The position numbers and the translations under genes are program-made. A stretch of DNA of 32,848 nt from JAIUZI01 sp041594355 (GTDB lineage: Bacteria > Pseudomonadota > Alphaproteobacteria > Rhodobacterales > Rhodobacteraceae), in contig JBFHMM010000011.1 in the NCBI GenBank assembly GCA_041594355.1, positions 1-32,848 of the forward strand, read 5' to 3'. Under the pieces are notes generated by a model. The model was not told the origin of the DNA and did no database searches. It saw nothing but the letters and a program-made list of their open reading frames with translations. Shown here in pieces: positions 1 through 7,595 of the stretch; position 1 is the stretch's first letter; every line of letters starts with the position of its first letter.

Positions 1-1002
1 AAGCCTCTGCCGAGTGGCAGCGAATCACGGCCAGTTGTCACTTCACCCCCGCTTGCCGCGTCACGCCGCCCCATGGGTGAACGGATGTCCACCGGGCTGG
101 CGGTTCTCAACACCATGCTTCCAATCGTCCGCGGGCAGCGTGTCGGGTTGTTCGCCGGATCCGGCGTCGGGAAATCACGATTGCTGGCGCAGCTTGCACG
201 CGGAATGGAAGCCGACATCGTCGTGATCGCACTGATTGGCGAACGGGGCCGCGAAGTGAACGAATTTGTGCACAAGGTTCTTGGCCCCGAAGGTATGCGC
301 CGGTCCATCGTCGTGGCGGCGACGTCGGACCAATCCGCGTTGACCCGACGCAGGTGTGCCTGGTCGGCGATGGCAGTGGCGGAATCCTTTAGAGACCGCG
401 GTATGAATGTTCTTTACCTCGCGGATTCGGTGACACGGTTTGCCGAAGCTCATCGTGAGGTCGCGACCTTCGCTGGAGAAGTGCCCGCCCTGCGCGGGTT
501 TCCCCCCTCTGTAACCCCGATGGTTACCGCGTTGTGTGAACGCGCGGGCCCCGGAACCGAAGGGCAAGGCGACATCACTGCCGTTTTCAGTGTGTTGGTC
601 GCCGGATCGGACATGGATGAGCCGATAGCAGACATACTGCGTGGCGTTCTTGACGGTCACATTATTCTGAATCGTGAAATCGCCGAACGCGGCAGGTTTC
701 CCGCAATCGACGTCGGCCGCTCGGTATCACGCAGCCTCCCCGACGCGGCAAGCGATACAGAAAACCAAATCATCTTTGAGGTCAGGAAATACCTCGGAAG
801 TTACGAACAATCCGAAGTAATGATTCGTGCGGGCCTGTATGCCGAAGGGGCCGATCCAGTTCTCGACAAGGCGGTGCGACTGTGGCCCGAGTTTGACGCG
901 TTTTTTGCACGTAATGAGAATGATGGAATAGGCGCCAGTTTTGACAGGCTCGGCCTAATCTTGCGTCGCGGTGCCGGCCCCGCAGACCATGCAACCAGGT
1001 AA
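1..1002 (+). CDS. fliI: Flagellum-specific ATPase FliI, 5' end outside window
   Basis: FliI is the cytoplasmic hexameric ATPase of the flagellar type III export apparatus. It unfolds and delivers rod, hook and filament subunits. The frame is open from base 1, giving 333 visible residues against about 440 in the family, so roughly the first 100 residues lie left of the window. The Walker A motif GSGVGKS is at bases 157-177. The Walker B region reads VLYLADSVTRF, followed by the FliI/F1-beta-type stretch EVPALRGFPPSV. The C-terminal part (LGSYEQSE, LWPEFDAFF, FDRLGLILRR) matches the usual FliI ending, so the stop at 1000-1002 is probably natural although an IS3 remnant begins about 10 bases later. 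T3SS ATPases share this fold. The flagellar genes at the other end of the window and the overall sequence favour FliI. Confidence 0.88.
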   Translation, partial: KPLPSGSESRPVVTSPPLAASRRPMGERMSTGLAVLNTMLPIVRGQRVGLFAGSGVGKSRLLAQLARGMEADIVVIALIGERGREVNEFVHKVLGPEGMRRSIVVAATSDQSALTRRRCAWSAMAVAESFRDRGMNVLYLADSVTRFAEAHREVATFAGEVPALRGFPPSVTPMVTALCERAGPGTEGQGDITAVFSVLVAGSDMDEPIADILRGVLDGHIILNREIAERGRFPAIDVGRSVSRSLPDAASDTENQIIFEVRKYLGSYEQSEVMIRAGLYAEGADPVLDKAVRLWPEFDAFFARNENDGIGASFDRLGLILRRGAGPADHATR

Positions 1003-1011
1003 TTGAATGGC

Positions 1012-1200
1012 CCGCCAACGGCTCCTTAAGCCATGCATAGAAGTCGCTGAAATGGACCCGCAACACCTGGCAGATGGCCCGGATGCCGAACTCGCCACGA
1101 TGCGCCCAGCCTCTCGGGACATTGCTGGGTAATGCCCTGCCGGGTAGTGAATGAAGGCGTACGTCATTGGAACCCTCGCGCGAAGTACACCGTTGCCTTT
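1012..1200 (-). pseudogene. IS3-family OrfB transposase, N-terminal fragment
   Basis: On the minus strand a short stretch reads HRGEFGIRAICQVLRVHFS, continuing DFYAWLKEPLA. This is the N-terminal signature of IS3-family OrfB (recognition of the FGVRAICRVLRVHFSGFYAWLK pattern, by memory). Similarity stops about 10 bases past the end of fliI, so the whole DDE catalytic domain is missing. The preceding codons are scrambled by an insertion or frameshift near 1200-1240, so no translation from OrfA would reach it. It is a dead remnant. Confidence 0.65.
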
Positions 1201-1209
1201 TCTTGGTGT

Positions 1210-1528
1210 TCAATCCCGGCATCTGTTGGATCGGGTTGAGGATGATGCTTTTTTCAGGATTTCGTTGGCCTGCCGAAGCTCCCGCACCTCGCTTTCCAGT
1301 TCATTGATCCTGACCCGCTTCTCAGATGTCACGCCTTAAAGGCGGCTTGCATCAGTTTCCACCTGCTGAACCCAACGGTGCAGCGTGTCCCGGCCCCAGC
1401 CAATCTTCGGCGCAATTGCCTTGATCGCCGCCGACTGGCTCTCATAGTTGCCTTGATTGTCAAGCACCATCCGCACGGTCCGTGCTCGTGTCTCAGGTGA
1501 ATAGCGGTTCTCACTGACCTGCCACGAG
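1210..1528 (-). pseudogene. IS3-family OrfA (helix-turn-helix) with in-frame stop
   Basis: The minus-strand frame encodes NRYSPETRARTVRMVLDNQG, continues with IAPKIGWGRDTLHRWVQQVE, and after an in-frame TAA at 1336-1338 resumes as EKRVRINELESEVRELRQAN then EILKKAS. This is the HTH plus leucine-zipper layout of OrfA in the IS51-like group of IS3. The stop is a nonsense change inside the linker, because similarity resumes in the same frame. The natural start codon also looks mutated: the codon before SENRYS is GTC. The 3' end is disrupted just after EILKKAS. It is non-functional. Confidence 0.7.
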
Positions 1529-1577
1529 ATTATTCCTCCACCATCGATTAGAGTCCGATCCAACTTGAGGACGGACA

Positions 1578-1835
1578 ATGAAGCGAACGAGATTTACGGA
1601 CGAACAGATCATCGGTATCTTGGCCGAGCACGAGGCAGGCGCAAAATGCGAGGACCTGTGCCGCAAACACGGCATGTCGGAAGGCACTTTCTACAACTGG
1701 AAAGCCAAGTTCGGCGGCATGACGGTGCCGGAGGCGAAGCGGCTGAAGGCGCTCTCGATGAGAACGCGAAGCTGAAGAAACTCCTGGCCGAGCAGATGCT
1801 CGATCTGGCCGCGATGAAGGATCTGGTCGCAAAAA
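1578..1835 (+). pseudogene. IS407-like OrfA, frameshifted
   Basis: The ATG at 1578 opens MKRTRFTDEQIIGILAEHEA, then LCRKHGMSEGTFYNWKAKFG, typical of OrfA in the IS407 group of the IS3 family. The frame breaks near 1753 after KRLKAL. The expected continuation, DENAKLKKLLAEQMLDLAAM, is found in the neighbouring frame from about 1756 to 1835. One base therefore appears lost relative to a functional copy. The break comes well before the usual OrfA/OrfB programmed frameshift point, so it is a mutation and not the normal -1 frameshift. Confidence 0.75.
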
Positions 1836-2495
1836 ATGGTAGGGTCCGCCGTGAAGCGCAAAGCGGTCGCTTACCTTCAGGCCGGTCACGTTTTGTCGGA
1901 GCGGCGGGCCTGCCGGATCATCGGAACGGATCGCAAGATGGTCCGCTACCGGTCGCAGCGTGCGCATGACACGGTGCTACGTGGCAGGCTGCGCGAGTTG
2001 GCCAATGAGCGGCGTCGGTTCGGCTATCGGCGGCTCTTTGTACTCCTGCGCCGCGGGGGCGAACCATCCGGCATCAACCGGATCTATCGGCTCTACCGCG
2101 AAGAAGGCCTGACGGTGCGCAAGCGGCGGGCACGGCGCAACCCAATGCGCGCTGGTCGCTGGATTTCGTCCACGACCAATTCGCCAGAGGCCAGCACTTC
2201 CGGGTGCTCAACGTGGTCGACGATGTCACCCGGGTGTGCCTGGCGGCGATCCCGGGACCCCGTGTGGCGCGTGACCTGATGGCCCTGATCGAATGGCGCG
2301 GCAAGCCCGGGATGATCGTCAGTAACAACGGCACCCAACTGACCAGTAACGCAATCTTAACCTTCGCCGCCGCGCACCGGATCGAGTGGCACGACATCGC
2401 GCCGGGCAAGCCGATGCAGAATGGCTTCGTGGACAGCTTCAACGGGCGGATGCGGGATGAACTTCTCAACGAGACCAAGTTCCGCAACCTGGCCA
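1836..2495 (+). pseudogene. IS407-like OrfB transposase, frameshifted and truncated
   Basis: The N-terminal part (LSERRACRIIGTDRKMVRYR, then RRRFGYRRLFVLLRR and YRLYREEGLTVRKRRARR) is in one frame up to about 2140. The integrase core (ARWSLDFVHDQF, RVLNVVDDVTR, GKPGMIVSNNGTQLTSNAI, NGFVDSFNGRMRDELLNETK) is in another frame after an apparent deletion at the KRRARR junction. The second catalytic Asp, normally in SDNGTE, reads SNNGTQ. The catalytic Glu, normally in ESFNGR, reads DSFNGR. The C-terminus is lost at about 2495. With two of the three DDE residues altered as well, the element cannot transpose on its own. Confidence 0.78.
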
Positions 2496-2666
2496 CTCCG
2501 CGATCCCTTCGCTCTGACACAGTGCGGCGATGTATTCTTCGCCGCGCAAGCCCGCCAGAGCGATCCTGACCTTTTCCTTGGCAGAGTAATGTTTGCGAAT
2601 CTTGCGCTTGATACCCCTGACCAGCTTGTCAGCGGTGTCTTTTGAGGTTCCGGATTTCTTGTTCAT
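2496..2666 (-). pseudogene. Third IS3-type OrfA fragment
   Basis: On the minus strand, from ATG at 2666, the frame reads MNKKSGTSKDTADKLVRGIK, then KIRKHYSAKEKVRIALAGLR and GEEYIAALCQSEGIAE. This resembles OrfA of IS3-family elements whose next residues are normally SLYYSWSKEFLEAGKRRL. Similarity ends abruptly at 2496, where the IS407-like remnant of the opposite strand begins, so about 57 residues remain. The upstream 80 bases to about 2750 (reverse strand: acctaccggacag, ttcaaaaccc region) probably hold the left end of this element. Confidence 0.65.
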
Positions 2667-2760
2667 CTTCGCTCCAAAATGGTTTCTATGAACTAGAAAT
2701 CCTCCGTTGTTCAAAACCCCTAAATCTGTCCGGTAGGTGCTGTCGTCAGGCACCGCCGGA

Positions 2761-3582
2761 TTACCGCCGAGCGCTCCAACTCGCCGACGCGTGACGGCGC
2801 GTGTAGAATTCACCCATCAGTCCGACCATCATCATGACGAGTCCAACCCAGAACGCATACTGCCAATTGCTGTTGAACGGGTTGTAGTTGATGAAAGTGT
2901 GGCCCCTTGCCTGGTCAATGGCATGAAACAGGGGGTTCCACGAAAACATGGGCAGCATGAAGCCAGGTAGAGAGTTGGCAAGAAACATTTTTCCCGATGC
3001 GATCATGTTGGCGCGCTGATAAATAGACATCGCGACCCCCACAAAGGTGGGAAACCAAGGTTTCAGTGCCAGAAAAATCAGGCCGACCGAAAAACCGGTA
3101 AACCATGCTAGCAACATCATGCCGAATGCAGGTATCGGCTCTTCGATATGAATTGGGACAAAAGCGACGTGGTAGATGAACAGGATGACAAAGACGGTAA
3201 GCACCTGAATATAAAGCGCGCCCAAGGCGGCCGCTGCGATAGCAACGATCGTGTTCATCGGTGCATGCTTCATCATCGGGGAGCTTGGTCCCTCTGATCC
3301 GACGACAGCCGAGACGGTCTTGATGTGGCACATGTAAAGGAAAATGCCGGACATCACGTACAGCAGGAAATCGCCTCGTACTGCCGAACTGCGCATACCC
3401 AGAACAGAGAACATCAGGTAAAAGGCCGCGACCAGAACAACAATCTGCAATATGTTCTTGGCGATGGCCACAAAGGCGTTGCTGTGCGATGCGCGCACAC
3501 TGCGAACGGCGGCATGAAAGATCAGCTCGATCATTGTGAACGCGCCGCTCAATCGCGATCTGTGTACTCTGTGCCGAAACAT
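2761..3582 (-). CDS. Capsule/polysaccharide ABC transporter permease (KpsM-like, ABC-2 type)
   Basis: This is a predicted inner-membrane permease of an ABC-2 exporter for capsular or related polysaccharide (273 aa; KpsM-type proteins are about 260-270). The start chosen is ATG at 3582 (MFRHRVHRSRLSGAFTMIEL); ATG 3534 (MIELIF) is an alternative. Several hydrophobic segments are visible, including NILQIVVLVAAFYLMFSVLG, YIQVLTVFVILFIYHVAF, MMLLAWFTGFSVGLIFLAL and QYAFWVGLVMMMVGLMGEF. The stretches RGDFLLYVMSGIFLY, SGKMFLANSLPGFMLPMFSW and NPLFHAIDQARG are the conserved family core. The gene diverges from cysQ. Its natural C-terminus (ASASWSARR) is intact but lies only a few bases from IS debris. 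No ATP-binding partner (KpsT) is present in the window. The frame stays open antisense through cysQ, but that extension has no credible content. Confidence 0.85.
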   Translation of the reverse strand: MFRHRVHRSRLSGAFTMIELIFHAAVRSVRASHSNAFVAIAKNILQIVVLVAAFYLMFSVLGMRSSAVRGDFLLYVMSGIFLYMCHIKTVSAVVGSEGPSSPMMKHAPMNTIVAIAAAALGALYIQVLTVFVILFIYHVAFVPIHIEEPIPAFGMMLLAWFTGFSVGLIFLALKPWFPTFVGVAMSIYQRANMIASGKMFLANSLPGFMLPMFSWNPLFHAIDQARGHTFINYNPFNSNWQYAFWVGLVMMMVGLMGEFYTRRHASASWSARR

Positions 3583-3627
3583 TAATCTTTGACCCCGAGA
3601 CTCTGCGCTCAAATATGCACGGAAATC

Positions 3628-3656
3628 TTGCCGTTCCGTTGCGACCGCAGCATAAG
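3628..3656 (+). promoter_or_regulatory. Candidate sigma-70 promoter for cysQ
   Basis: A -35 like TTGCCG (3628-3633) is separated by exactly 17 bases from a -10 like CATAAG (3651-3656), each matching consensus at four of six positions. It sits 47 bases ahead of the GTG start chosen for cysQ, within the 120-bp divergent gap shared with the permease gene. This is pattern only. Confidence 0.3.
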
Positions 3657-3702
3657 AGGCGGTGTACCGATTTTCAACAACTCGCAAAGCTGGAGCCCTT
3701 TT

Positions 3703-4500
3703 GTGAACTACCATGCTCTTATTCCTGTCATCCGTAAGCTTGCCATCGAGGCAGGCACCGAAATCATGAAGATCTATGATGCGGATGATTTCGACGTGAA
3801 GGTGAAGTCGGACGACAGCCCCGTTACCGCAGCCGACGAAGCGGCGGACGCCCTGATCTCCAAGGGGCTGCGCGCCGCCTTTCCGGATGTGATGCTGGTG
3901 ACAGAAGAGCAGGCCGACAGTCACAAGTCCTCGAGCGATACGTTCCTGATCGTGGACCCATTGGACGGAACCAAGGAGTTCATCCATCGCCGCGGCGACT
4001 TCACCGTCAACATCGCGCTTGTGGAGAACGGTGTTCCGACGCGCGGCGTGGTTTATGCGCCGGCCAAGAATCGCATGTTCTTTACCCTTGCGGATGGCAG
4101 TACCGTCGAGGAAACAGGTGCCTTCGATCCAGATACGATCGGCGAAACGATACCGATCAACGTGGCAGACAGCGACAATGGTGCCCTGATGGTCGTCGCG
4201 TCCAAATCGCATCGGGACCAGGCCACAGACGATTACATCAACAAATACAGCGTCAAAGACATGAAAAGTGCGGGCTCCTCGCTGAAGTTCTGCCTTGTGG
4301 CGACCGGCGAAGCGGATCTTTATCCGCGGGTCGGCCGCACGATGGAATGGGACACCGCAGCGGGTCATGCCGTTTTGCACGGTGCCGGCGGCAAGGTGGT
4401 GCGTTTCGACGATCATACCCCGCTGACCTATGGCAAGGACGGCTACGCCAACCCGTTTTTCATCGCCTACGCCCCTGGAGTTGAGCTAAAAGAAGCCTGA
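3703..4500 (+). CDS. cysQ: 3'(2'),5'-bisphosphate nucleotidase CysQ
   Basis: CysQ hydrolyses 3'-phosphoadenosine 5'-phosphate (PAP) to AMP and so removes the inhibitory by-product of PAPS-dependent sulfation. The protein is 265 aa from GTG 3703 (VNYHALIPVIRKLA). An in-frame codon at 3589 would add 38 unconserved residues, so GTG 3703, preceded by a GGAG at 3692-3695, was preferred. Inositol-monophosphatase-fold metal sites are visible: EE at residues 68-69, DPLDGT at 85-90 followed by KEF, and EWDTAAGHAVL at 215-225. The segment SLKFCLVATGEADLYPR at 193-209 is typical of CysQ. The stop overlaps the kdsB start (TGATG), indicating an operon. A sulfotransferase eight genes downstream makes a role in PAP recycling plausible. 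Confidence 0.92.
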   Translation: MNYHALIPVIRKLAIEAGTEIMKIYDADDFDVKVKSDDSPVTAADEAADALISKGLRAAFPDVMLVTEEQADSHKSSSDTFLIVDPLDGTKEFIHRRGDFTVNIALVENGVPTRGVVYAPAKNRMFFTLADGSTVEETGAFDPDTIGETIPINVADSDNGALMVVASKSHRDQATDDYINKYSVKDMKSAGSSLKFCLVATGEADLYPRVGRTMEWDTAAGHAVLHGAGGKVVRFDDHTPLTYGKDGYANPFFIAYAPGVELKEA

Positions 4501-5300
4501 TGTCGGTATTGGTGGCAATCCCCGCGCGCTTTGCGTCGACCCGGTATCCGGGCAAGCCGCTGGTCCCAGTGACCGGCGCGGGGGGCGTGTCCAAGACCCT
4601 GATTCGGCGCAGCTGGGATGCTGCCCGCGCAGTTCAGGGCGTGGATCGCGTGGTGGTCGCGACCGACGATGAACGCATCCGGACCGAAGCAGAGGCGTTC
4701 GGGGCGGAAGTCGTGATGACCTCGTCCGACTGCTCCAATGGAACGGAACGTTGCGCCGAGGCGTTCGATAAACTGGGCGGTGGGTTCGATATCGTGGTGA
4801 ACCTGCAGGGCGACGCGCCGCTGACACCTGCGTGGTTCGTCGAGGAACTGGTTGCAGGCCTGCGCGCAGACTCCATGGCCGAGGTTGCCACACCGGTCCT
4901 GCGTTGCGATGGTCGGGCCTTGAACGGGTTTCTCGACGATCGCAAGGCTGGCCGCGTTGGCGGGACGACCGCGGTGTTCACCCAAAACAATCACGCCATG
5001 TACTTTTCGAAAGAGGTCGTGCCGTACACCTCGGAACGCTACGAAGACGGCGATGAAACGCCAGTCTTTCATCACGTCGGCGTTTATGCCTACAGACCTT
5101 CGGCGCTGGGAACCTACCCGCATTGGGCGCCAGGTCCTTTGGAACAGCTGGAAGGTTTGGAGCAACTTCGTTTCATGGAGCACGGCCACACCGTCCTGTG
5201 TGTTGAGGTCGAAGCGCAAGGTCGCCAATTCTGGGAGTTGAACAATCCGGAGGATGTACCCAGGATCGAGGCGATGCTAGCCGAGATGGGGTTGGAATGA
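4500..5300 (+). CDS. kdsB: 3-deoxy-manno-octulosonate cytidylyltransferase (CMP-KDO synthetase)
   Basis: KdsB activates KDO with CTP to give CMP-KDO, the donor used for lipid A-core or for the KDO linker of group 2-type capsules. The protein is 266 aa (family about 250). Motifs include the nucleotide-binding IPARFASTRYPGKPL (7-21), VVVATDDERI (51-60), the NGTERCAEA stretch (80-88) and NLQGDAPLTP (101-110). The last is usually NVQGDEPLI, so an Ala replaces the common Glu, and the region after the first motif is also longer than usual. This may be a capsule-associated or lineage-specific branch. It overlaps cysQ by one base and the downstream glycosyltransferase by four (ATGA), so all three are probably translationally coupled. 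Function in CMP-KDO synthesis is family knowledge; the exact sugar is inferred. Confidence 0.85.
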   Translation: MSVLVAIPARFASTRYPGKPLVPVTGAGGVSKTLIRRSWDAARAVQGVDRVVVATDDERIRTEAEAFGAEVVMTSSDCSNGTERCAEAFDKLGGGFDIVVNLQGDAPLTPAWFVEELVAGLRADSMAEVATPVLRCDGRALNGFLDDRKAGRVGGTTAVFTQNNHAMYFSKEVVPYTSERYEDGDETPVFHHVGVYAYRPSALGTYPHWAPGPLEQLEGLEQLRFMEHGHTVLCVEVEAQGRQFWELNNPEDVPRIEAMLAEMGLE

Positions 5301-6532
5301 CTTCTTCGCTGACGGTCAGTGTCGTGATCGTCAGCCGCAGGCGCCCTGATGCGTTGCGCCGTTGCCTGATGGCGGTATCGCAGATGACCTATCGTCCGTT
5401 CGAGGTCGTGGTTGTTGCTGACCCTGCCAGTTGCGCACATATGCGTGGATGGCCGCAGGCTGCTCAGGTCAGGGTCGTTCCGTATGACCATGCGAATGTC
5501 TCGGCGGCCCGCAATCGCGGGATAAGTGTGGCAACTGGTGACATCTTTGCGTTTGTCGATGACGATGCCGTGCCAGAGCCAACTTGGCTGACCTATCTGA
5601 TTTCACCATTTCTTGATGCTCGGGTCATGGCTGCCGGCGGTTGGGTGCGTGGGCGCAACGGAATTTCCTGGCAATCGCAATCGCAATCGGTGGATTGCAC
5701 CGGGTCGACAATGCCGTTGGAGGTGGATCCCGGTCGAGCGACCGTATTCACCGCGAGACCGGGCAAGGCGATCAAGACCGAAGGAACGAATATGGCCGTG
5801 CGTCGATCCTGTCTGGCTGCAATCGGCGGGTTTGATGAAAGGTATCGCTTTTTTTTGGACGAGACGGATTTGAACTTGCGATTGGCGGCGATGGGGGCGG
5901 CAACCGCTCTGGTCCCGCGCGCTGAAGTGCACCATGGCTACGAGGCCAGTGCCCGGCGACGTTCTGACCGGGTACCGACAGATCTGTTCGAGATTGGCGC
6001 GAGCTGGGCGGTTTTTCTGGAAACTCACTGCCCCGCATCCAGACGTGAAGCGCGGTGGACCGAGATTCAGGCGGAAGAACGCCGCCGGGCACTACGGCAC
6101 ATGGTTAGTGGAGCACTTGAGCCGCGGGATGTTGGGCGATTGATGCACGGGTTGCAGGCGGGTTACCAGTCAGGTTTGCTACGCGGGCCAGCCCGGCTGG
6201 CTGCTCTGCCCGAACCGAGTGCCAGGTTCCGCCCTTTCGTTTCGGGGTCAGGGACGTCCAGTGTCGTTGTCGCGGGACGGATTTGGTCTCGTAAGAAGCT
6301 GCTGCGGCAAGCGCGTCACGATGTAGCCGCCGGACACATCACCAGCCTGTTTTGCTTTTCTCCAACCGCCTTATTTCACCGTATCCAGTTCAACAATGAC
6401 GGGGTCTGGCAACAATTCGGCGGTTTGTTCGGACGCAGTGAGCGCAAGCAAAAGCTGTTCCGGTTGTGGCGGTTCAAGCAAAGGGTGCAAGCGGAATCGG
6501 ATCGGATCGGTGCCGTCCGCGGGATCAGATGA
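5297..6532 (+). CDS. Family 2 glycosyltransferase
   Basis: This is a 411-aa GT-A-fold inverting glycosyltransferase, probably cytoplasmic and acting on a surface polysaccharide. The N-terminal domain begins LTVSVVIVSRRRPDALRRCL. The nucleotide-sugar/metal motif FVDDDAVPEPTW is at residues 87-98, with the preceding NVSAARNRGISVATGDIFAF typical of the family. A second acidic motif, FLDETDLNLRL, is at 186-196. The C-terminal 150 residues are rich in Arg and have no recognised domain. It overlaps kdsB by four bases. Donor and acceptor sugars cannot be assigned. A 149-base gap separates it from galU, the largest break in this gene series. Confidence 0.85.
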   Translation: MTSSLTVSVVIVSRRRPDALRRCLMAVSQMTYRPFEVVVVADPASCAHMRGWPQAAQVRVVPYDHANVSAARNRGISVATGDIFAFVDDDAVPEPTWLTYLISPFLDARVMAAGGWVRGRNGISWQSQSQSVDCTGSTMPLEVDPGRATVFTARPGKAIKTEGTNMAVRRSCLAAIGGFDERYRFFLDETDLNLRLAAMGAATALVPRAEVHHGYEASARRRSDRVPTDLFEIGASWAVFLETHCPASRREARWTEIQAEERRRALRHMVSGALEPRDVGRLMHGLQAGYQSGLLRGPARLAALPEPSARFRPFVSGSGTSSVVVAGRIWSRKKLLRQARHDVAAGHITSLFCFSPTALFHRIQFNNDGVWQQFGGLFGRSERKQKLFRLWRFKQRVQAESDRIGAVRGIR

Positions 6533-6681
6533 ATTAACGTGCTGGAAAGCGCACAGCTGTAAAAAAATAGGGCCAAGTGCAGCGGTTTCCCGAGCGCAAA
6601 GCTGTTACTATTCGCATGTTGGTGCAACACTGATCGAAAGCGCCGAAAGGGTGCCTGTATTGGATTTTGAGGAAGAGGTTG

Positions 6682-7575
6682 ATGCGCAGAAAAGTAACGA
6701 AGGCGATTTTTCCGGTTGCTGGATTGGGAACGCGGTTTTTGCCGGCGACCAAGTCGGTTCCGAAGGAGATCATGACGCTGGTCGACCGGCCGCTGGTTCA
6801 ATACGCGATTGACGAGGCGCGCGCGGCGGGGATCAAGGAGTTCATCTTTGTGACGTCGCGGGGGAAATCGGCGCTTGAGGATTATTTTGATCACTCGCCG
6901 GTGCTGGAGCAGGAGCTGCGCAAGAAGGGCAAGGACAAGCTGCTGGAGACGCTGAAGGCGACCAACATGGAATCCGGCGCGATTGCCTATATCCGCCAGC
7001 ACAAGGCACTGGGCCTGGGCCACGCGGTCTGGTGCGCACGGCGCCTGATCGGCAACGAGCCTTTTGCGGTGATGCTGCCCGATGACGTGATTGCCGCCGA
7101 GACGCCCTGCCTGCAGCAGATGGTCGAGGCTTATGAGGAAACGGGCGGCAACATGGTTGCCGCAATGGAAGTGCCGCCCGAGAAAGCGTCGGCCTACGGT
7201 GTCCTGGACGTGAAAGAGGACATGGGGTCGATTGTGTCGGTGCGCGGCATGGTGGAAAAGCCGAAGCAGGAGGAGGCTCCGTCGAACCTGGCGGTGATCG
7301 GGCGCTACATTCTGAACCCGTCCGTTCTGGGCAACCTGAACCGGATGAAGTCCGGTGCGGGTGGAGAGATCCAGCTGACCGACGCGATTGCCGAGGATAT
7401 CGATGCTGGGCGCGACGTCTTCGGCTACCGGTTCCGCGGACAGCGGTTCGATTGCGGATCAAAGGCCGGTTTCCTGCAGGCGACGGTCGCATTCGCACTG
7501 GCCCGTGATGACCTGCGCGAGGATCTGTCCCGGTATCTGAGCGAGATCATACAGGTCGACAAGGCCGCGCAATAG
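6682..7575 (+). CDS. galU: UTP--glucose-1-phosphate uridylyltransferase
   Basis: GalU makes UDP-glucose from UTP and glucose-1-phosphate, feeding GalE and glucosyltransferases. The protein is 297 aa, the usual size. The start is ATG 6682 (MRRKVTKAIF), directly behind a purine-rich AGGAAGAGG; an in-frame TTG at 6667 is less likely. The signature PVAGLGTRFLPATKSVPKE is at 11-29. VMLPDDVI, VEKPKQEEAPSNLAVIGRYI and the GEIQLTDAI stretch follow in family order. It is 20 bases ahead of galE, the same operon. GC and codon use rise compared with the preceding glycosyltransferase gene, consistent with galU-galE being a more conserved core set. Confidence 0.95.
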   Translation: MRRKVTKAIFPVAGLGTRFLPATKSVPKEIMTLVDRPLVQYAIDEARAAGIKEFIFVTSRGKSALEDYFDHSPVLEQELRKKGKDKLLETLKATNMESGAIAYIRQHKALGLGHAVWCARRLIGNEPFAVMLPDDVIAAETPCLQQMVEAYEETGGNMVAAMEVPPEKASAYGVLDVKEDMGSIVSVRGMVEKPKQEEAPSNLAVIGRYILNPSVLGNLNRMKSGAGGEIQLTDAIAEDIDAGRDVFGYRFRGQRFDCGSKAGFLQATVAFALARDDLREDLSRYLSEIIQVDKAAQ

Positions 7576-7595
7576 CGCCAGGCGGGGGCTTTATC

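Larger units (their letters stand above)
1010..2750. mobile_element. Cluster of three abutting, degenerate IS3-family remnants
   Basis: The whole stretch between fliI and the capsule permease consists of transposase debris. An IS51-like fragment lies on the minus strand (about 1010-1530). It is followed by an IS407-like fragment on the plus strand (about 1550-2495), then a third IS3-type fragment on the minus strand (about 2496-2750). The junction near 2495/2496 is sharp: plus-strand OrfB similarity stops after NETKFRNLA exactly where minus-strand OrfA similarity stops after EGIAE. None of the three has an intact transposase. Terminal inverted repeats were not identified with confidence, so the outer limits are approximate. 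Confidence 0.75.

Noticed and set aside
3583..4416. Long minus-strand extension of the permease reading frame antisense to cysQ
   Set aside because: It reads as the reverse complement of the well-conserved cysQ, has no membrane or family features, and the permease has a good ATG at 3582.
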